DNA of 64,000 nt from Argopecten irradians (lineage: Eukaryota; Mollusca; Bivalvia; Pectinida; Pectinidae): assembly GCF_041381155.1 (NCBI RefSeq), contig NC_091137.1, forward strand, positions 26,023,351 through 26,087,350, in the 5' to 3' direction. The translations under genes and the position numbers were made by a program. Positions 12,637-25,800 of the stretch are shown one piece after another; positions within the stretch are counted from its first letter, which is position 1; every line of letters begins with the position of its first letter. Under the pieces are notes generated by a model that ran no database searches, was not told where the DNA came from, and saw nothing but the letters and a program-made list of their open reading frames with translations.

Positions 12637-13974
12637 GTAAGTCATATTTTGTTTTCAACAGCAAAGATTCGAAATACGGTTAACTGTGATAATATTTAAT
12701 TGGGTTTTTACTTGATAACACAAAAGAATTGTTCTGAGTCGAGTGTGTTCACTTCTTAAGTTGTGATGGGTGCAACGTGTCACTTCTCCAAATTCTCTGA
12801 CTCCCATGCCAAGAAACCGGCAGATTTTGTAATAATTTTGACTCAGATTGAACCACTGTTGAAAAGTAGTGTATAATGTAATTCTAAGCAGTAGTTCATT
12901 AAATAGGCCTCATGTATTGAGATTTGAAGAAATATTATAATGTAACCTTGCCATATGATACGTCATTACGTGTAATATTATGCTCTTAATATGCTGCTAT
13001 TGGGTCTGAAAATCCTAACAGCTATATACATGTATACTCTAAAATAAAAAAATATATATATGACATCAAAACTCAAATTGATTGGTACAGGAAGTGTTTA
13101 CAAATTATGATGCAATAAAAATTAGTATAATGTAGATATGTGCATGATCTGATATTTGCTAAGTTAAAAGCTGGTATGAATGAATAAATTGGAAATGTAA
13201 GACTTTGAAGCAGTTCAAAATAGTGAAACTTAAAAGTACATATTGAAGATAAATACATAATTATGACTAAATATTAGTGTACAGTGTATAAAAAATTTCA
13301 ACTTATAAATGCTTTGTATATTTTTTCCTAGAAATATTAAATTATCAAATATATTCATTCTAGTTAAAAGCTCCCGAAGAAGCAGTGTAGTTTATTGGTA
13401 TGTTACAATACCAAAAATACTAACAAAAATGTATTTAAAGGGACAATTCAGTCTAAGATTACATCAAAAATTGCACATATTTCGGATACAAACCAGTTAT
13501 AATAGAAATTAGTTTAGTTGCAGTGATTTACACTGTAGAGATGTATGCCAGAAAGTTCCACACAGCCATTACCACATTTAAATGCCCATGGAACTGTAGA
13601 TCTACTCAAACATGTAGTGTGAAATGTTCACACTATTTGTTTATATTTACTTTCAGCGCTCTAATGATAATTAGTTACACTGGTAAATTGCATTAAACTG
13701 TGGTACCGCGATGGATGTAAGTATGTTGAAACTTTGTTATCTTGCCTGTTACCTTTTTGGACTAGATGGCCATGTACTCAAATCACTCTTAATGTCTGCA
13801 ATAGTATGTGTTTACAAATTATTTACAGTGATATGCCAGAAATTTTTGTGGTTGATTTTGAATTGACATATATAATATTTGTTTAGCTATTTACATTTTT
13901 GCAACTACAGTGCCACTGTAGCGAATCTATCGACCTCCCATTGGCAGCTCTAATGATAATGCATTATGAGCCAA

Positions 13975-14130
13975 TAGATGCAGCCAAGGATCGTATATGA
14001 GGAAGGATTAAAGTCCACACTGGGTTTTGGGGAAGTCCAAAGGCAGGCGCTTTGTGTTTGTGTCATGCAGCCTATATTTCCTTTGATACTTAAGCTTGCG
14101 GCGTGGTACCGTCTTACTTTCTGAAGTAAT
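13975..14130. repeat. Dispersed repeat, related to 20520-20735
   Basis: Both places share gtatatgag-aaggat, cacactgggtt, a gtc/gta-aa-gcaggcgctt stretch, tttgtgtttgtg, tttcctttgata and cttgcgg-g-g-taccgtctta in that order. The 20.5 kb copy has extra GC-rich sequence in the middle. Confidence 0.7.
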
Positions 14131-14538
14131 GATCTATATAAAAATAAAGCAGGATGTCGTGGTACCTTGTTTGACTCGATATAGACAAGTATTTGTTGAC
14201 ACCGAGTGGTGTAGTAATGTAAAGAGGACAGACCGCTTGTGCAGAGACTTAATGTGATCTATATAAATGAATTGTGGTTGAACTGAACACCGTGGGAAAA
14301 GTTTGGCTTGAATATGAAATCTATAGAAAAATCTAATTGAATGTCTGGATAATTGAAAGTAAACTGAAAAGCAACTGAAAAACATTGAAACTTTGTTGTC
14401 TTTTCAAGTTTTTAATAGGGACTATTTGTTATCACATTGAATTTGGCTGTTGAGGTTAAATGGCTGAAGCGGGAAATTCAAATGTTCACTTGCATCTAAA
14501 TTATGTTTTACTTTGAAATAGAAAGTAAAATGTAAATA

Positions 14539-14718
14539 TAACAATTAAAGGATAGTTATATTTAGATTGCATTTATTGGAGATATAAATGCAATTTAATT
14601 TGGGTGGCAGATAAATAGAATAGCGCCTGTTAACCTAACGGGCGCTATTCTATTTATCTGCCACCCAGATTGCATTTATATCTCCAATAAATGCAATCCA
14701 ACTATCCTTTAATTGTTA
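14539..14718. repeat. Near-perfect 180-bp foldback hairpin in SEC61G intron 1
   Basis: The outer arms taacaattaaaggatagtt and aactatcctttaattgtta are exact complements. They are followed by complementary middle arms (agattgcatttattggagat / atctccaataaatgcaatc, then gggtggcagataaatagaat / its complement). The arms close on a small GC-rich loop. Small unpaired segments interrupt only one side. No protein is encoded. Confidence 0.92.
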
Positions 14719-15181
14719 AATTATTAATGTGTGTGACTTTGGCTTGGGTATATATGGGTACAATGTATATGTTATACTTGCTAAATCGTAATGATCAACG
14801 ATTTGGAATTCCAACAGTAACAATCAAAATACTTCACAATGTTGTGAAATTTGTCAATATTTCTTGTTATGATTATGTTTCATAAGGAATGTAGAACAAT
14901 ACATTTGTCATATTTCGCTTTGTGGTCATGTAACAGAATTAGCCTAACTAAATTGTCCCTTTAATAATTTGGTACTTCATCTTCTATCATCATGGCTTAA
15001 ACTTTATATTTCTCCAAAAACATATATAGTGAATATATGCGCATCAAAATACGTAAGCAAAATGTATATTTTCACCAGAGCTTCAACTTCTTAAGTTTTC
15101 CACTTGTGAAACAAAAGGAGTGAATTAGGGAAAAAAATGTATTTTATTGTATTTCATATAAGCATCATCTTTCTTTCAGAT

Positions 15182-16307
<1,126 letters not shown>

Positions 16308-16572
16308 TAACTTGACACAAGTTACCGCCAGTGAATGAGAGGATGTGGACAAGGTTTCAAAAGGGGAGACAACTGGATATGTGAGGCATCGGAAGCCAGA
16401 AAGTTCTTGGACATTATTCAAATTGTTAAAGTTTTCTTCTGAAATATGATTGACAGTAAAGACACCATGCAGACTTTAGATCAATGTCATGCCATTTATC
16501 ACAGCTGTTTCCATGTAGCGTGTTGGAGGATGTGAGAAAGGAATAATATGGAATGAATGTAATGTTTTAGAA

Positions 16573-16578
16573 ATTAAA
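16573..16578 (+). terminator. SEC61G: Candidate polyadenylation signal of SEC61G (ATTAAA)
   Basis: ATTAAA lies 266 bases after the stop codon and is followed by T/G-rich sequence. It is a common animal variant signal; the cleavage site is inferred. Confidence 0.45.
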
Positions 16579-16599
16579 ACGATGAAGAAATGTCATTAT

Positions 16600-18900
16600 C
16601 TTATGTTTTGTGTCCAATTCTAGGAGAGAAAAAAAACTAATCAAACTCAGACATGCTCTAATTGATACATCATTCATTACTATAGAAAAAAAATAAGTTC
16701 CATGGATGCTTGTGAAGACAGATTCAGATATCTATATAGCTGAAACTCTGAGTTGGCCATTTCATCAACTGTTGGTAACACATGTACAGAGGACCATTGT
16801 CTTCTGATCTAATATATATCTATATTTGGAGTCTTCCTAGACTGATAGTATGAAAGGTTACTGTGGATAGAAAGCAATGTAGCATTGTTCCCTATATCCA
16901 TGATGGGATTCGAGAATAAGATGCAGTATTATGTAACACTGAACATTTATGGACATACTAGCGTGTCATTAAGCCATTTTTTGGCGTTATAGCGTATAGA
17001 TTAATTTATTTTTAAATGTGAAATTCTAACTTGGGATTGATTTATTTCTGTAAAATACTAAGAAAAAGAACCTATATATATAAATGTACTATTACTGTAC
17101 TCTTTCAAGGGTCTACCAAAAGTATGTGGTATAATAATCAATAAGGGAATTGATAGACATCACTTATCAGTGGAATGTGCCTTTATTGAAATGATACAGT
17201 TCAGGAATTTATTTTGTCTTGTGGTATATGTAAATATATTCATGTCGAATGGCCGTAAAATTGAAACAAAACAAACTTCATGGCGTACGGCTACATATTA
17301 CTGTATGTACGAGTTACTGCCCTTTTACACGTTTGACAGCCTGGACGTCAAACTGCTTTTTATAGATGTATTCAAATATGCATTTATTGATATAAACCTG
17401 CGTCGTCATTTCCCTATCGTATCCATATTGATAAGAAAATTATGGAGATTTATCTTCTTATTATTAAATGGAAAAACAATATTATCAGGGTATATCCTTC
17501 ACGGGATACACGTTTTGTCAAGTAACTTTTAGTGTGCGCGCGGAAGAGCTGGTGTTACTTATAACTGAAGTACAGCATACACAACATAAGATTAATGTTC
17601 AGAGCACTATCACTAAATACTACATACAAATAATAGATACACAAAAAATAAGTCTGCAGTAATGTAGATCCGGAAAAAAATGAAAACATCTCGGAGCTAG
17701 AACATAATTTCATAATTTTACAAGTCCTTGTTCCAACACATTTGCTACAAATACCCAAGGACGTAAACTTATAAATCCTTGAAATACACGGTTGTCTCGG
17801 AAGACGGAAACGTCAAATCGCCTATACATGTATGAAATTCATTTCCCCAATACTCCAAGGATTACTATCACTGACGTAATATCCACGTCTAGAATAGCAA
17901 TCCCTGGAATATCACATTTTCGATACTCTTAAAAAAATTGAACGTTTTGTTTATATCAAGGATTTATAAGTCTATATCAAGGATTTATAAGTCTATATAC
18001 ATGCATTTTATAAATGGAATCTTACAACCTTACCCACCTTATCTGAAAAGGATTCCTGTGGCACTCAAAGGGTTAAACTCATTAAACAAATTGATACGCC
18101 ATGTAGCCTATTATTGAACAAAATGTATGTGCCATGATTTACCCCAAAATCAATCAGTGCTTTTTAAAAAATGTTACTTACCACCCAAAATGAACTGCTT
18201 TTGAGGTTAATTACTGCTCAAAACAAATTTTGGCAGAATTTTGTGGAACTAACCAAGAAGCCAGTAGTCCGCCTTATTTTTTTTTCATGATTTAGAATGT
18301 AAAAAAAAAATCCTGTTGTAAATCATGCAGAGACTACATCTAAAACTACCAGAGATTAAACTCTCTGCAAATACAAACAATATCGGAGTCGATTTTTTTG
18401 TTGATAGTTACCGTACAGTACGAATTAGATAACACTGCAGATATACAAAGTACATGGATTATTATTTACGTTTTATTGTGCATAATTACGCAGAAATTGC
18501 GCAAAGATGTTTATTTATCTACGACAGGTACATCAATATATGCATGGTATAAATCCCTATTTTCAAGCATATTCCAAACTCATATAGGATCTGTTATTGA
18601 GGATAATATCAAATAGACATCGGACATGTACACAGGTATTTGTGTCTTCAAAATCGATATTTACAAACAGATAGTTTATATTAGATGGTAGACACCGAAA
18701 ATCGGCACTCTTTCTTATGCGAGTAGAGTAGGTCTCGTTGTCCTCGTGACGTCACAGGTCAGGGGTCCTGAATCGGGGTCAATGGCTTGGGGCTTCAGGT
18801 GTGTTCTAGAGAAAATCGCATTATCTCTAATATCGTAAACGATATACCAAACTATTCCGTGTACACTTTAAAGCAACAAAGTGGGGGGAAACCAACTTAC
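16600..18900. other. Intergenic stretch with a small inverted/direct repeat (17755-18000)
   Basis: No gene is supported; a 120-codon open frame near 17170 starts with GTG and has no recognisable domain. The 21-base unit tatatcaaggatttataagt occurs twice in tandem near 17952-17993, and its complement (cttataaatccttgaaat) lies near 17767. This suggests a small foldback element. Confidence 0.5.
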
Positions 18901-18924
18901 AAAAATGTACGTCAGGAGCTGCTT

Positions 18925-19195
18925 AGCGCTCAGCATATAGGGAGTGGGACGACTGGTTCACCCGTTGTCAGTATAATGTGACCGGGTGGGGTGTGTTGCT
19001 TGGTGTCTTCGGCGGCATGCTTCAGTGATATAGCATTATAAAAAATGGCAACAGTTCCACTATACAAGAAGTATACCGTAGTCTCCCAAAACACACACCT
19101 CGCACAACATACGCACAACACACCGCGTACATGGGAGGCCGTCCTTACACAGCTGTTATTAATAGGACGTTAATTAATCAAACAAACAACAAATG
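18925..19195 (+). mobile_element. SINE, family B (with the shared ...GGACGTTAA... tail)
   Basis: It begins around gcgctcagcata, then gggacgactggttcacccg (B-box-like), gtcagtataatgtgaccggg, cggcggcatgcttcag and caacagttccactatacaag. It ends gggaggccgtccttacac, agctgtt-aataggacgttaa and ttaatcaaacaaacaaca. A closely matching copy lies at 53270-53565. Confidence 0.85.
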
Positions 19196-19396
19196 CCAGA
19201 AACTGTATACTGTACATGTACTCTACAGTAGTATTGTTAATTTGCGTGTTTTAAAAAATCAGTGAAACCAGAAACATATTGTATGTTTCTGGTAAAACTA
19301 CCAGACACACTGTATTCAATATACATGTATCTTACGTAATATATACTGAGTCTGTTCAGTATGTTTCTGAAACTACCGATGAATCCCGAGACATAC

Positions 19397-19616
19397 CACA
19401 GGGACCTGGCACGATTTTTTTTAACTAACAGTATATATATATATATATATTATAGTATCCTTGATACTATAATATATGTATAACTTACTGCACAGGTTAA
19501 CGACGCGCAAAAAAAAAAACGAAAAAATACTAAAAGTTTCTTTTTTTTCTTTTTTTTTTGCGCGTCGTAAACCTGTGCTTTCTGTTGGTTAATTTTTTTC
19601 GTGTCAGGTCCCTGTG
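19397..19616. repeat. 220-bp foldback hairpin with A/T homopolymer arms
   Basis: The outer arm cacagggacctggcacga pairs with tcgtgtcaggtccctgtg. An inner arm gcacaggttaacgacgcgc pairs with gcgcgtcgtaaacctgtgc. An (AT)n run and long A and T runs lie inside. Confidence 0.85.
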
Positions 19617-20519
19617 AGACATACAATGTACGATTTATATTTAGATACGTTCTTGTATTTGAACACATTTGGATTTTTCAGACGTCATGAAGGCAGCAGG
19701 TTTATCAAAATTCAGTAAAATCTGGGTTTTTTTTTTTTTTTTTTTTTAATTCCGGAACTTACATTTTATATGTCCATTCCGGATAATCTTTCATTTCCAA
19801 TTTAGATATTCCGTGGAACTTCCTGTTACTTTAGAAATACTAGAAAATCAAAGACGCCGGGCAAAAACAAAAGGCAAACGACTGTAACAGACAATGACAT
19901 CTGTATATTATTGCTAAATGGTAAGTAATTAATAGAGTTTTTGCTTGAAAACTAGATGTCTTTGCTAAAAATTTGTGTTGCGAATGAATAAACCGATTGT
20001 CACCACAGGAGCCAGCTCAATGGAACGGATGTTGTCATACAATATATTATGATACTTTTTTTTTTTTGTATTTGGTTGATGGACTTATGAATATATCTAA
20101 CAGTAATGTGATTGTTTTTCCCAGAAAATACCAGTTTGAAAAATGATTAAAAAATCCGGATATTTACTATAGTTTTATTCATTGAACTGGCCCCGTGTGG
20201 TTGTATTTCGGTTTAAATAGTTTTCAAAGGGCGATAACTAGAAATGTTACATGGATAGGAAGCTATCATTTTACCCGCGTACAGATATGAGAATCGACTT
20301 CATACATTGTTGGAGTAAAAACAGTAAACAGGGAATGGATACTCGTTACCAGCAGACATCATCAACTCGGATACCCTGGATATATTTAAATCTATGTTGT
20401 CCACATCGCCGGCTTAGAATTTTTAACATTTTATTTTGAGATAACTATCTTAATCTCTGAAATATTTAAATTACATGTACATTGTACTTAGGTAAGCTCG
20501 CTGGCAAAAAAAAATGTAT

Positions 20520-20910
20520 ACAAGAACCAAGGACGTATATGAGAAGGATAAGTCACACTGGGTTATGGGGGAGTACAACGCAGGAGCTTTTGTGTTTGTG
20601 CACTGACCGTGACGCTGGGCGACGACCGTTTTCCTTTGATATACGCCGGCGCAGCCTTTGATGTAGCTTGCGGGTGCGAGGGTTACCGTCTTACTTTCAG
20701 AAGCGGGGCCGTCATTTCATGAGCTGTCGTGTTTTTTAACGAAAATTTAAGGCATGTCTTCTAAATCTTCCGTCCTTTAAGCAAGTAATAAACGTTGTGA
20801 AATCTAATAAACTTTACATTGGTGTTTCGTTTGACTTGATAAGACATATATATCAAAGGAAAATCAGCACGTCCAATGCCACGGTCAGTGCACAAACACA
20901 AAAGTGCTTG
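20520..20910. repeat. Dispersed repeat with partial inverted copy
   Basis: The left part resembles 13975-14130. The right part (about 20835-20910: cttgataag-catatatatcaaaggaaaa, ccacggtcagtgcacaaacacaaaag) is complementary to blocks in the left part (tttgtgtttgtgcactgaccgtg, ttttcctttgatata), so the whole can fold back. Confidence 0.7.
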
Positions 20911-20965
20911 TGACGTATTTGTCCAAATTCCAGCTTGACTTAATAATCTTCTCATCTACATCCTT

Positions 20966-21040
20966 GAGGTATGAAACTCCAAAGTCCATTACTTTTAGGG
21001 ACATAGCCTAAATTAACAAATTTTGGAGTTCCATACCTTT
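20966..21040. repeat. Short inverted repeat
   Basis: Arms aggtatgaaactccaaa and ttttggagttccatacct flank about 40 bases. Confidence 0.75.
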
Positions 21041-21619
21041 CTCTAATATATATTATATACAAATATTTCATAGGTTACCTTGCTCTACTTTATAATCTTT
21101 AACTAGACAGGCAGATGGCGGTAATTAACAAGTGTTATATTGCATGAGGCCGGAAATTACCACCACTAAAGGGTAAATATTATGAACTAAAGCACAGTAA
21201 CCCCTAAAACATTTTTTTCAATACATAATCTAAAATTTCAGCGTTTTTGATATCACCAGCACAATGAAATCAACCATCTGCTGTCGCTATATTGTGCCAC
21301 AAACAACAGTGACAATGACATCTGAAACTGAACATGAATCTACTGTGACACCATTATTATGTTGCTTAATATTATGATGATTCTCGGAATTCATTGTCCT
21401 TTTCTTCAAAATAAATAACAATAGCAAGGTGTAATCGTAAAGTCGTGCAATATAACATCTCGAACCATGCATTATACACGGTAATGTTTCCATGAAAGTG
21501 TGTGATATAACTTTGAACTGTGCAATATAACTAGGTTTTATTGAATGGTTGGTGTATTATTTGAAAATATTACCTTTCTTCATATGCTAGATTGGTGTAA
21601 GCAAATTATATTATGAATT

Positions 21620-21835
21620 CATAGATGTATATTCCGAATTTGCATATTACAGAGTTATCTGCACCTGCGAGTAGTTATTAATTGTGACGTCATTTGTTTA
21701 AGAGTGTAACCGTCATATCTTTCGGAGAAAACAACGTGAACTGCACTCGCAAAATAATGACGTAACAATTGATACCTATCCGCAAGGGAACTAACTCTCT
21801 AATATACAATCCAAAGACGGAATATATTTGTCAGT
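21620..21835. mobile_element. MITE-like inverted-repeat element
   Basis: The left side attccgaatttgcatattac, agagttatctgcacctgcg and taattgtgacgtcatt is complementary, with substitutions, to the right side aatgacgtaacaattgata, cgcaagggaactaactctct and aagacggaat. No coding potential. Confidence 0.7.
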
Positions 21836-22075
21836 GAGCTAAGTACCTGTGTTTTATATCAGTATGATTATTGTGGACATTAATTAACAAAAGCATAACA
21901 TTTGTCTGACAGTAACGTACCTATATATAAAGTTGGCCTCACAGAATTCAGGTCATGTATGTGAAATTAACTCTAAAATAACAGGTGATTGAAAGAAAAG
22001 AAGAAAAATCACAAAATGTATCTGGTATTTAATCTATAGTATTCCTTTGTATACCTTTTTTTTATTACTTTATGG

Positions 22076-22272
22076 ACCTATTAACAGCCAGGGTCATTTA
22101 AGGATGTGCCAGGTTTGTTGGTGGAGGAAAGCCAGAGTACCTGGAGAAAAATCACTGACCAGCGGTCAGTACCTGGCAACTGACCCACATGGGATTCAAA
22201 CTTACAACCGAGAGGTGGAGGGCTTGTGGTAATATGTCAGGACATCTTAACCACTCGGCCACCACAGCCCTG
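22076..22272 (-). mobile_element. tRNA-derived SINE, family A (reverse orientation)
   Basis: On the minus strand it has gtggccgagtggttaaga (A-box region), ccctccacctctcgg, gtttgaatcccatgtggg (B box, slightly mutated), gccaggtactgaccgctgg, ctttcctccaccaacaaacc and the tail gaccctggctgttaatagg. It ends about 600 bases upstream of the HSPBAP1 start codon. Confidence 0.9.
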
Positions 22273-22361
22273 CCATTGTATGTATACATGTATTGTATAT
22301 ATGCAGGTTTGCAAATGTCAGATGTCTTAATTATGAAGTCTTAATTAGTATTTAATAGTGT

Positions 22362-22705
22362 TTAAAGTGAACAGTCGGGCAAGGATGGCTAAAGTCGGTA
22401 AAAATGGTGTGAATGTATCCAGTATAATTTCTTATGAAATGGAAAATAAAATCTCTCGTCAAAATCTGTCTGCGTACGAAGAAATTAATTTAAAGTATTG
22501 AAATTCTAAAACGTCCTCCCGGCTCACTAAGTCCGTGGTTACATTTCCATGCAGCCTCGCTTTCAATGCTTTCAACTTTTCTTTACTTTAATGGTCAGAA
22601 CTGGGAAACTAAGCAGAACTTGGCCGTCGTATTAATATGTGAGAACTTTTGGAAGGCCAATGAACGCATTTAGACTGGTTTTCTTTGCCTGACTATTCAC
22701 TTTAA
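22362..22705 (+). mobile_element. TTAA-flanked MITE, 344 bp (partner inverted at 35193-35559)
   Basis: The ends are ttaaagtgaacagtcgggca and tgcctgactattcactttaa, i.e. inverted repeats inside TTAA. The interior (tcggtaaaaatggtgt, aacgtcctcccggctcacta, tggtcagaactgggaaacta) is found again, reverse-complemented, at 35 kb. TTAA target preference suggests piggyBac-type mobilisation, but the terminal bases are not the classic CCC. It lies 175 bases upstream of the HSPBAP1 ATG. Confidence 0.88.
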
Positions 22706-22879
22706 GAGTAGCTATTTAAGAGCAATAATCCATAGGGTTATAGTCTTATGTTCTAAATTACTTATAGTGTAATGTATTGAATATATATGGAAGAAATTAA
22801 AAATTACTTGTATTTAACTATGACTCAGTCTGTATCTTGTCTTTAGACTTAATTTACTCATGTGAAAAATTGATGCGGA

Positions 22880-25800
22880 ATGGAAGCTGAGAAATACATC
22901 CTAGATGGACAGCCAGTTGTCCTTAACAATGTGATGAGAAGATGGCCTTCATTAGCCTGGACACCAGAATTCCTGAGTAAACAACTCTCACAACCCCTCT
23001 CATGTAAAATGACACCTCTCTTTGTAGGTAAGTGTGCAGTCACTATAGCATTTCTTATATATTTGTGTACATGTTTGAATACAGGTACAATAAAAACCTT
23101 GGGCACCCGAATACACAAAATAACATTTTATTACATGTATACTGTAGCTTATGATTTTAACGTTTATGTACCGTATGTCAATTTTACAGTAAAACCTGTC
23201 TGTTCACCTGTACAATGAAAAGAGAAAATGTCTTGCCTTGTGGTCCTGATACACAGGTCACATTGTGTTAGAATGTGTTATTTGGGAGACATTGAGGAAA
23301 GATGTGGTAATTAAGAGTCATACACATGATTACGTAGGTATGTATGTTGATATATATATTATTTTCATCTCTTTCAGGACGAGCACTGATGGAGACAGAG
23401 TGTATCCAGGAATCCCTCTGTCTTTCTGACTTTGTTCAGTGGCTCAGGGGAAGCATCAAGGCAGATAACCCACTAAAAAAGTATGACCGAAGCATGTTCT
23501 CGTGTTATCTTGACTACAAGTACATGCAGGAGATATTTACAGCAAAGCCGGAGCTACTGAAGGTTAATGATAAATTAATTGTTAAAATGTGTTATGGTTT
23601 GTGTTGAAATGGAAAAATTTGTAAGTAATGCAGTACCTATGTTCCTTTCTTCACTATCTTTCAAATAAATTTATGTGGTTGTATATGTAATTTATGTTAA
23701 GCTGTGATAACTGTGCTATTAAAAGAATGAGAAACATCTTCGGCTACGATCATAGTTGCCTCTTCTCCATACATAATTTTAAGATAAACATCTGTGGTAG
23801 CTGATCGAGTTTTTAACATGTCCCCAACCTATTACCTTAAGCCTCCACCTCTTGGTCATGAGTTTGAATCCCATGTGGGGCAGCTAGTTCCCATGCAGGT
23901 ACTGTTCACTGGCAGTGGTTTTTCTTCAGGTTTTCTGGCTTTTCTCCACCACCTTTGTTAACCTAGCATATTCTTAAATTACTGTGGCTATTAAATAGAA
24001 TGTTAAAACAAACAATCAAACATAAGACATTCATACCATTCTTATGGAAAATAAAGTATAATTGTATGTGATTGTTTGATTAAATTTACCAGTCAGTGTT
24101 ATATGCCAGGATGGCCTCCCATGTATGTGTTGTGAACTTGTCAAGCATGTATGTAGTGTGTTGCCGAAAACACCCGGCTGCAAGTGTCACATTATACCTA
24201 TAGTATGTGATTGTACATATTTTCACATGCTGATGGCTTTGAATAGGAATCTAAGAAAAATATACTTTTATCAAACTTAATTAATACCATTATCAGTTTT
24301 CATGTTACACATATATATCTAATTTTCTTAATACATGTACATATTAACAGTTTATCTGTATAGGAAATATGCTGGGAGAGTGTGGGCCTTAATGGACGAG
24401 ACGGAGCAGAAAGTACACTGTGGCTTGGTAGTGAGGGCGCATATACTAACTGTCATTATGATGCTTACGGCTACAATCTGGTCGCTCAGATATATGGCAG
24501 GTATTTTGAATATCATAACTTGTGTCAAAAAATGAAGTATTATTTAAATAAAAATTACGCTTAAATACTTACAAAAAAAAAAAATGTTGTGAAATTATCA
24601 GTATTGTTATTTGTAATAAAAACATTTTTTCATGCAAGAAATAATAGTAAAGCTTTAAAGTCAAGAAATAAAATGAGAAAATAAAGAATCCATGAATATT
24701 TCATGTTTACAGTTCAAGAATTAAATAGATTACTCTTTTTCCGTAAGAATTCTAATACATGTTGTTGTACTTTGTATATATGCTAATAATAATATGTTTT
24801 AAAAAAATTCATAATAGAAAATAGGTCATTTTCCTCTAGTTTGTTTTGGTATATGTTCTCAGGAAACGATGGGTGCTATTTGCTCCTTCAGACACCCAGT
24901 ATCTCTACCCAACAAGAGTTCCCTATGAAGAATCCAGTATATTTTCACAAGTTGATATAAAATCTCCAGGCCTAGAGGCCCATCCAAAGATTAAGGTACG
25001 GGGCATTGGGTATCTTTATATTAGCGACAGATTACAGTCAGTACTGGCCGCAGCTTGTACTCCATTTTGGCTTATACATGTACAAAAATTGAAAAATACT
25101 CAGGTGCGAATTATAATTCTGAAAATGCTGTACATTTTGTGTGTTCATTCAAAAGCCTGTTGCAGGTAAATGTTGCGTATTATGTTTGAAACTATTCAGA
25201 ATCATAAGTGTAATCAGTAAACCTAAATATCAATTATTTATTTAAACTTGTAATTTCCTTATCATTTACAAGATGACCAATGTGTACGAGGTTATCCTGG
25301 AGCCGGGGCAGATCCTTTATGTACCAAGACACTGGTGGCATTATGTTGAGTGTTTGGAACCGGCTATCAGTGTCAACACATGGGTGGAACTGGTAGGTTT
25401 TACACACAGTACTAGACAAGCTTTCGGTGGTCTAAATTAAGGCCTGTATTTATATTTTAGTAGGAATGTGTCATAAATGGTAGGCAAGCATGTATAAGGC
25501 TAATGGCCTACAAATATCCTTAGGTTGAACTGGTAGGTCTTATAAATGGTAGGCAAAAGCATGTAGAGGTGAAGTGGTCTGTGTGTTACGGTACTACATA
25601 GAGGTAGTCAAGCTTTCGCTAAGGAGAACCAGAACCTCTTACAATGAGAGTTAAACATGAAAAGAGAAAATGGTAATTGTGTATATACCCAAAATGAAAT
25701 ATTTATTGATAATTTTTCTAGGTCTCATAAATGTTACTGCAGATACATATCAACTTGAATACTGCATAAGCAGACAGGACTCAATGCAAAGGTTCATATC

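Larger units (their letters stand above)
13437..14963. mobile_element. ~1.5 kb candidate element bounded by AAAGGGACAATT inverted ends, in SEC61G intron 1
   Basis: The left end aaagggacaattcagtctaa and the right end ttagcctaactaaattgtccctttaa are inverted copies with a small gap. The interior has no transposase frame and contains a 180-bp foldback (14539-14718) and a block (13975-14130) that recurs near 20520. It may be a nest of elements and not one unit. Confidence 0.6.

Noticed and set aside
17170..17532. 120-codon open frame downstream of SEC61G
   Set aside because: Starts with GTG, no domain, AT-driven composition, no splice or codon support.
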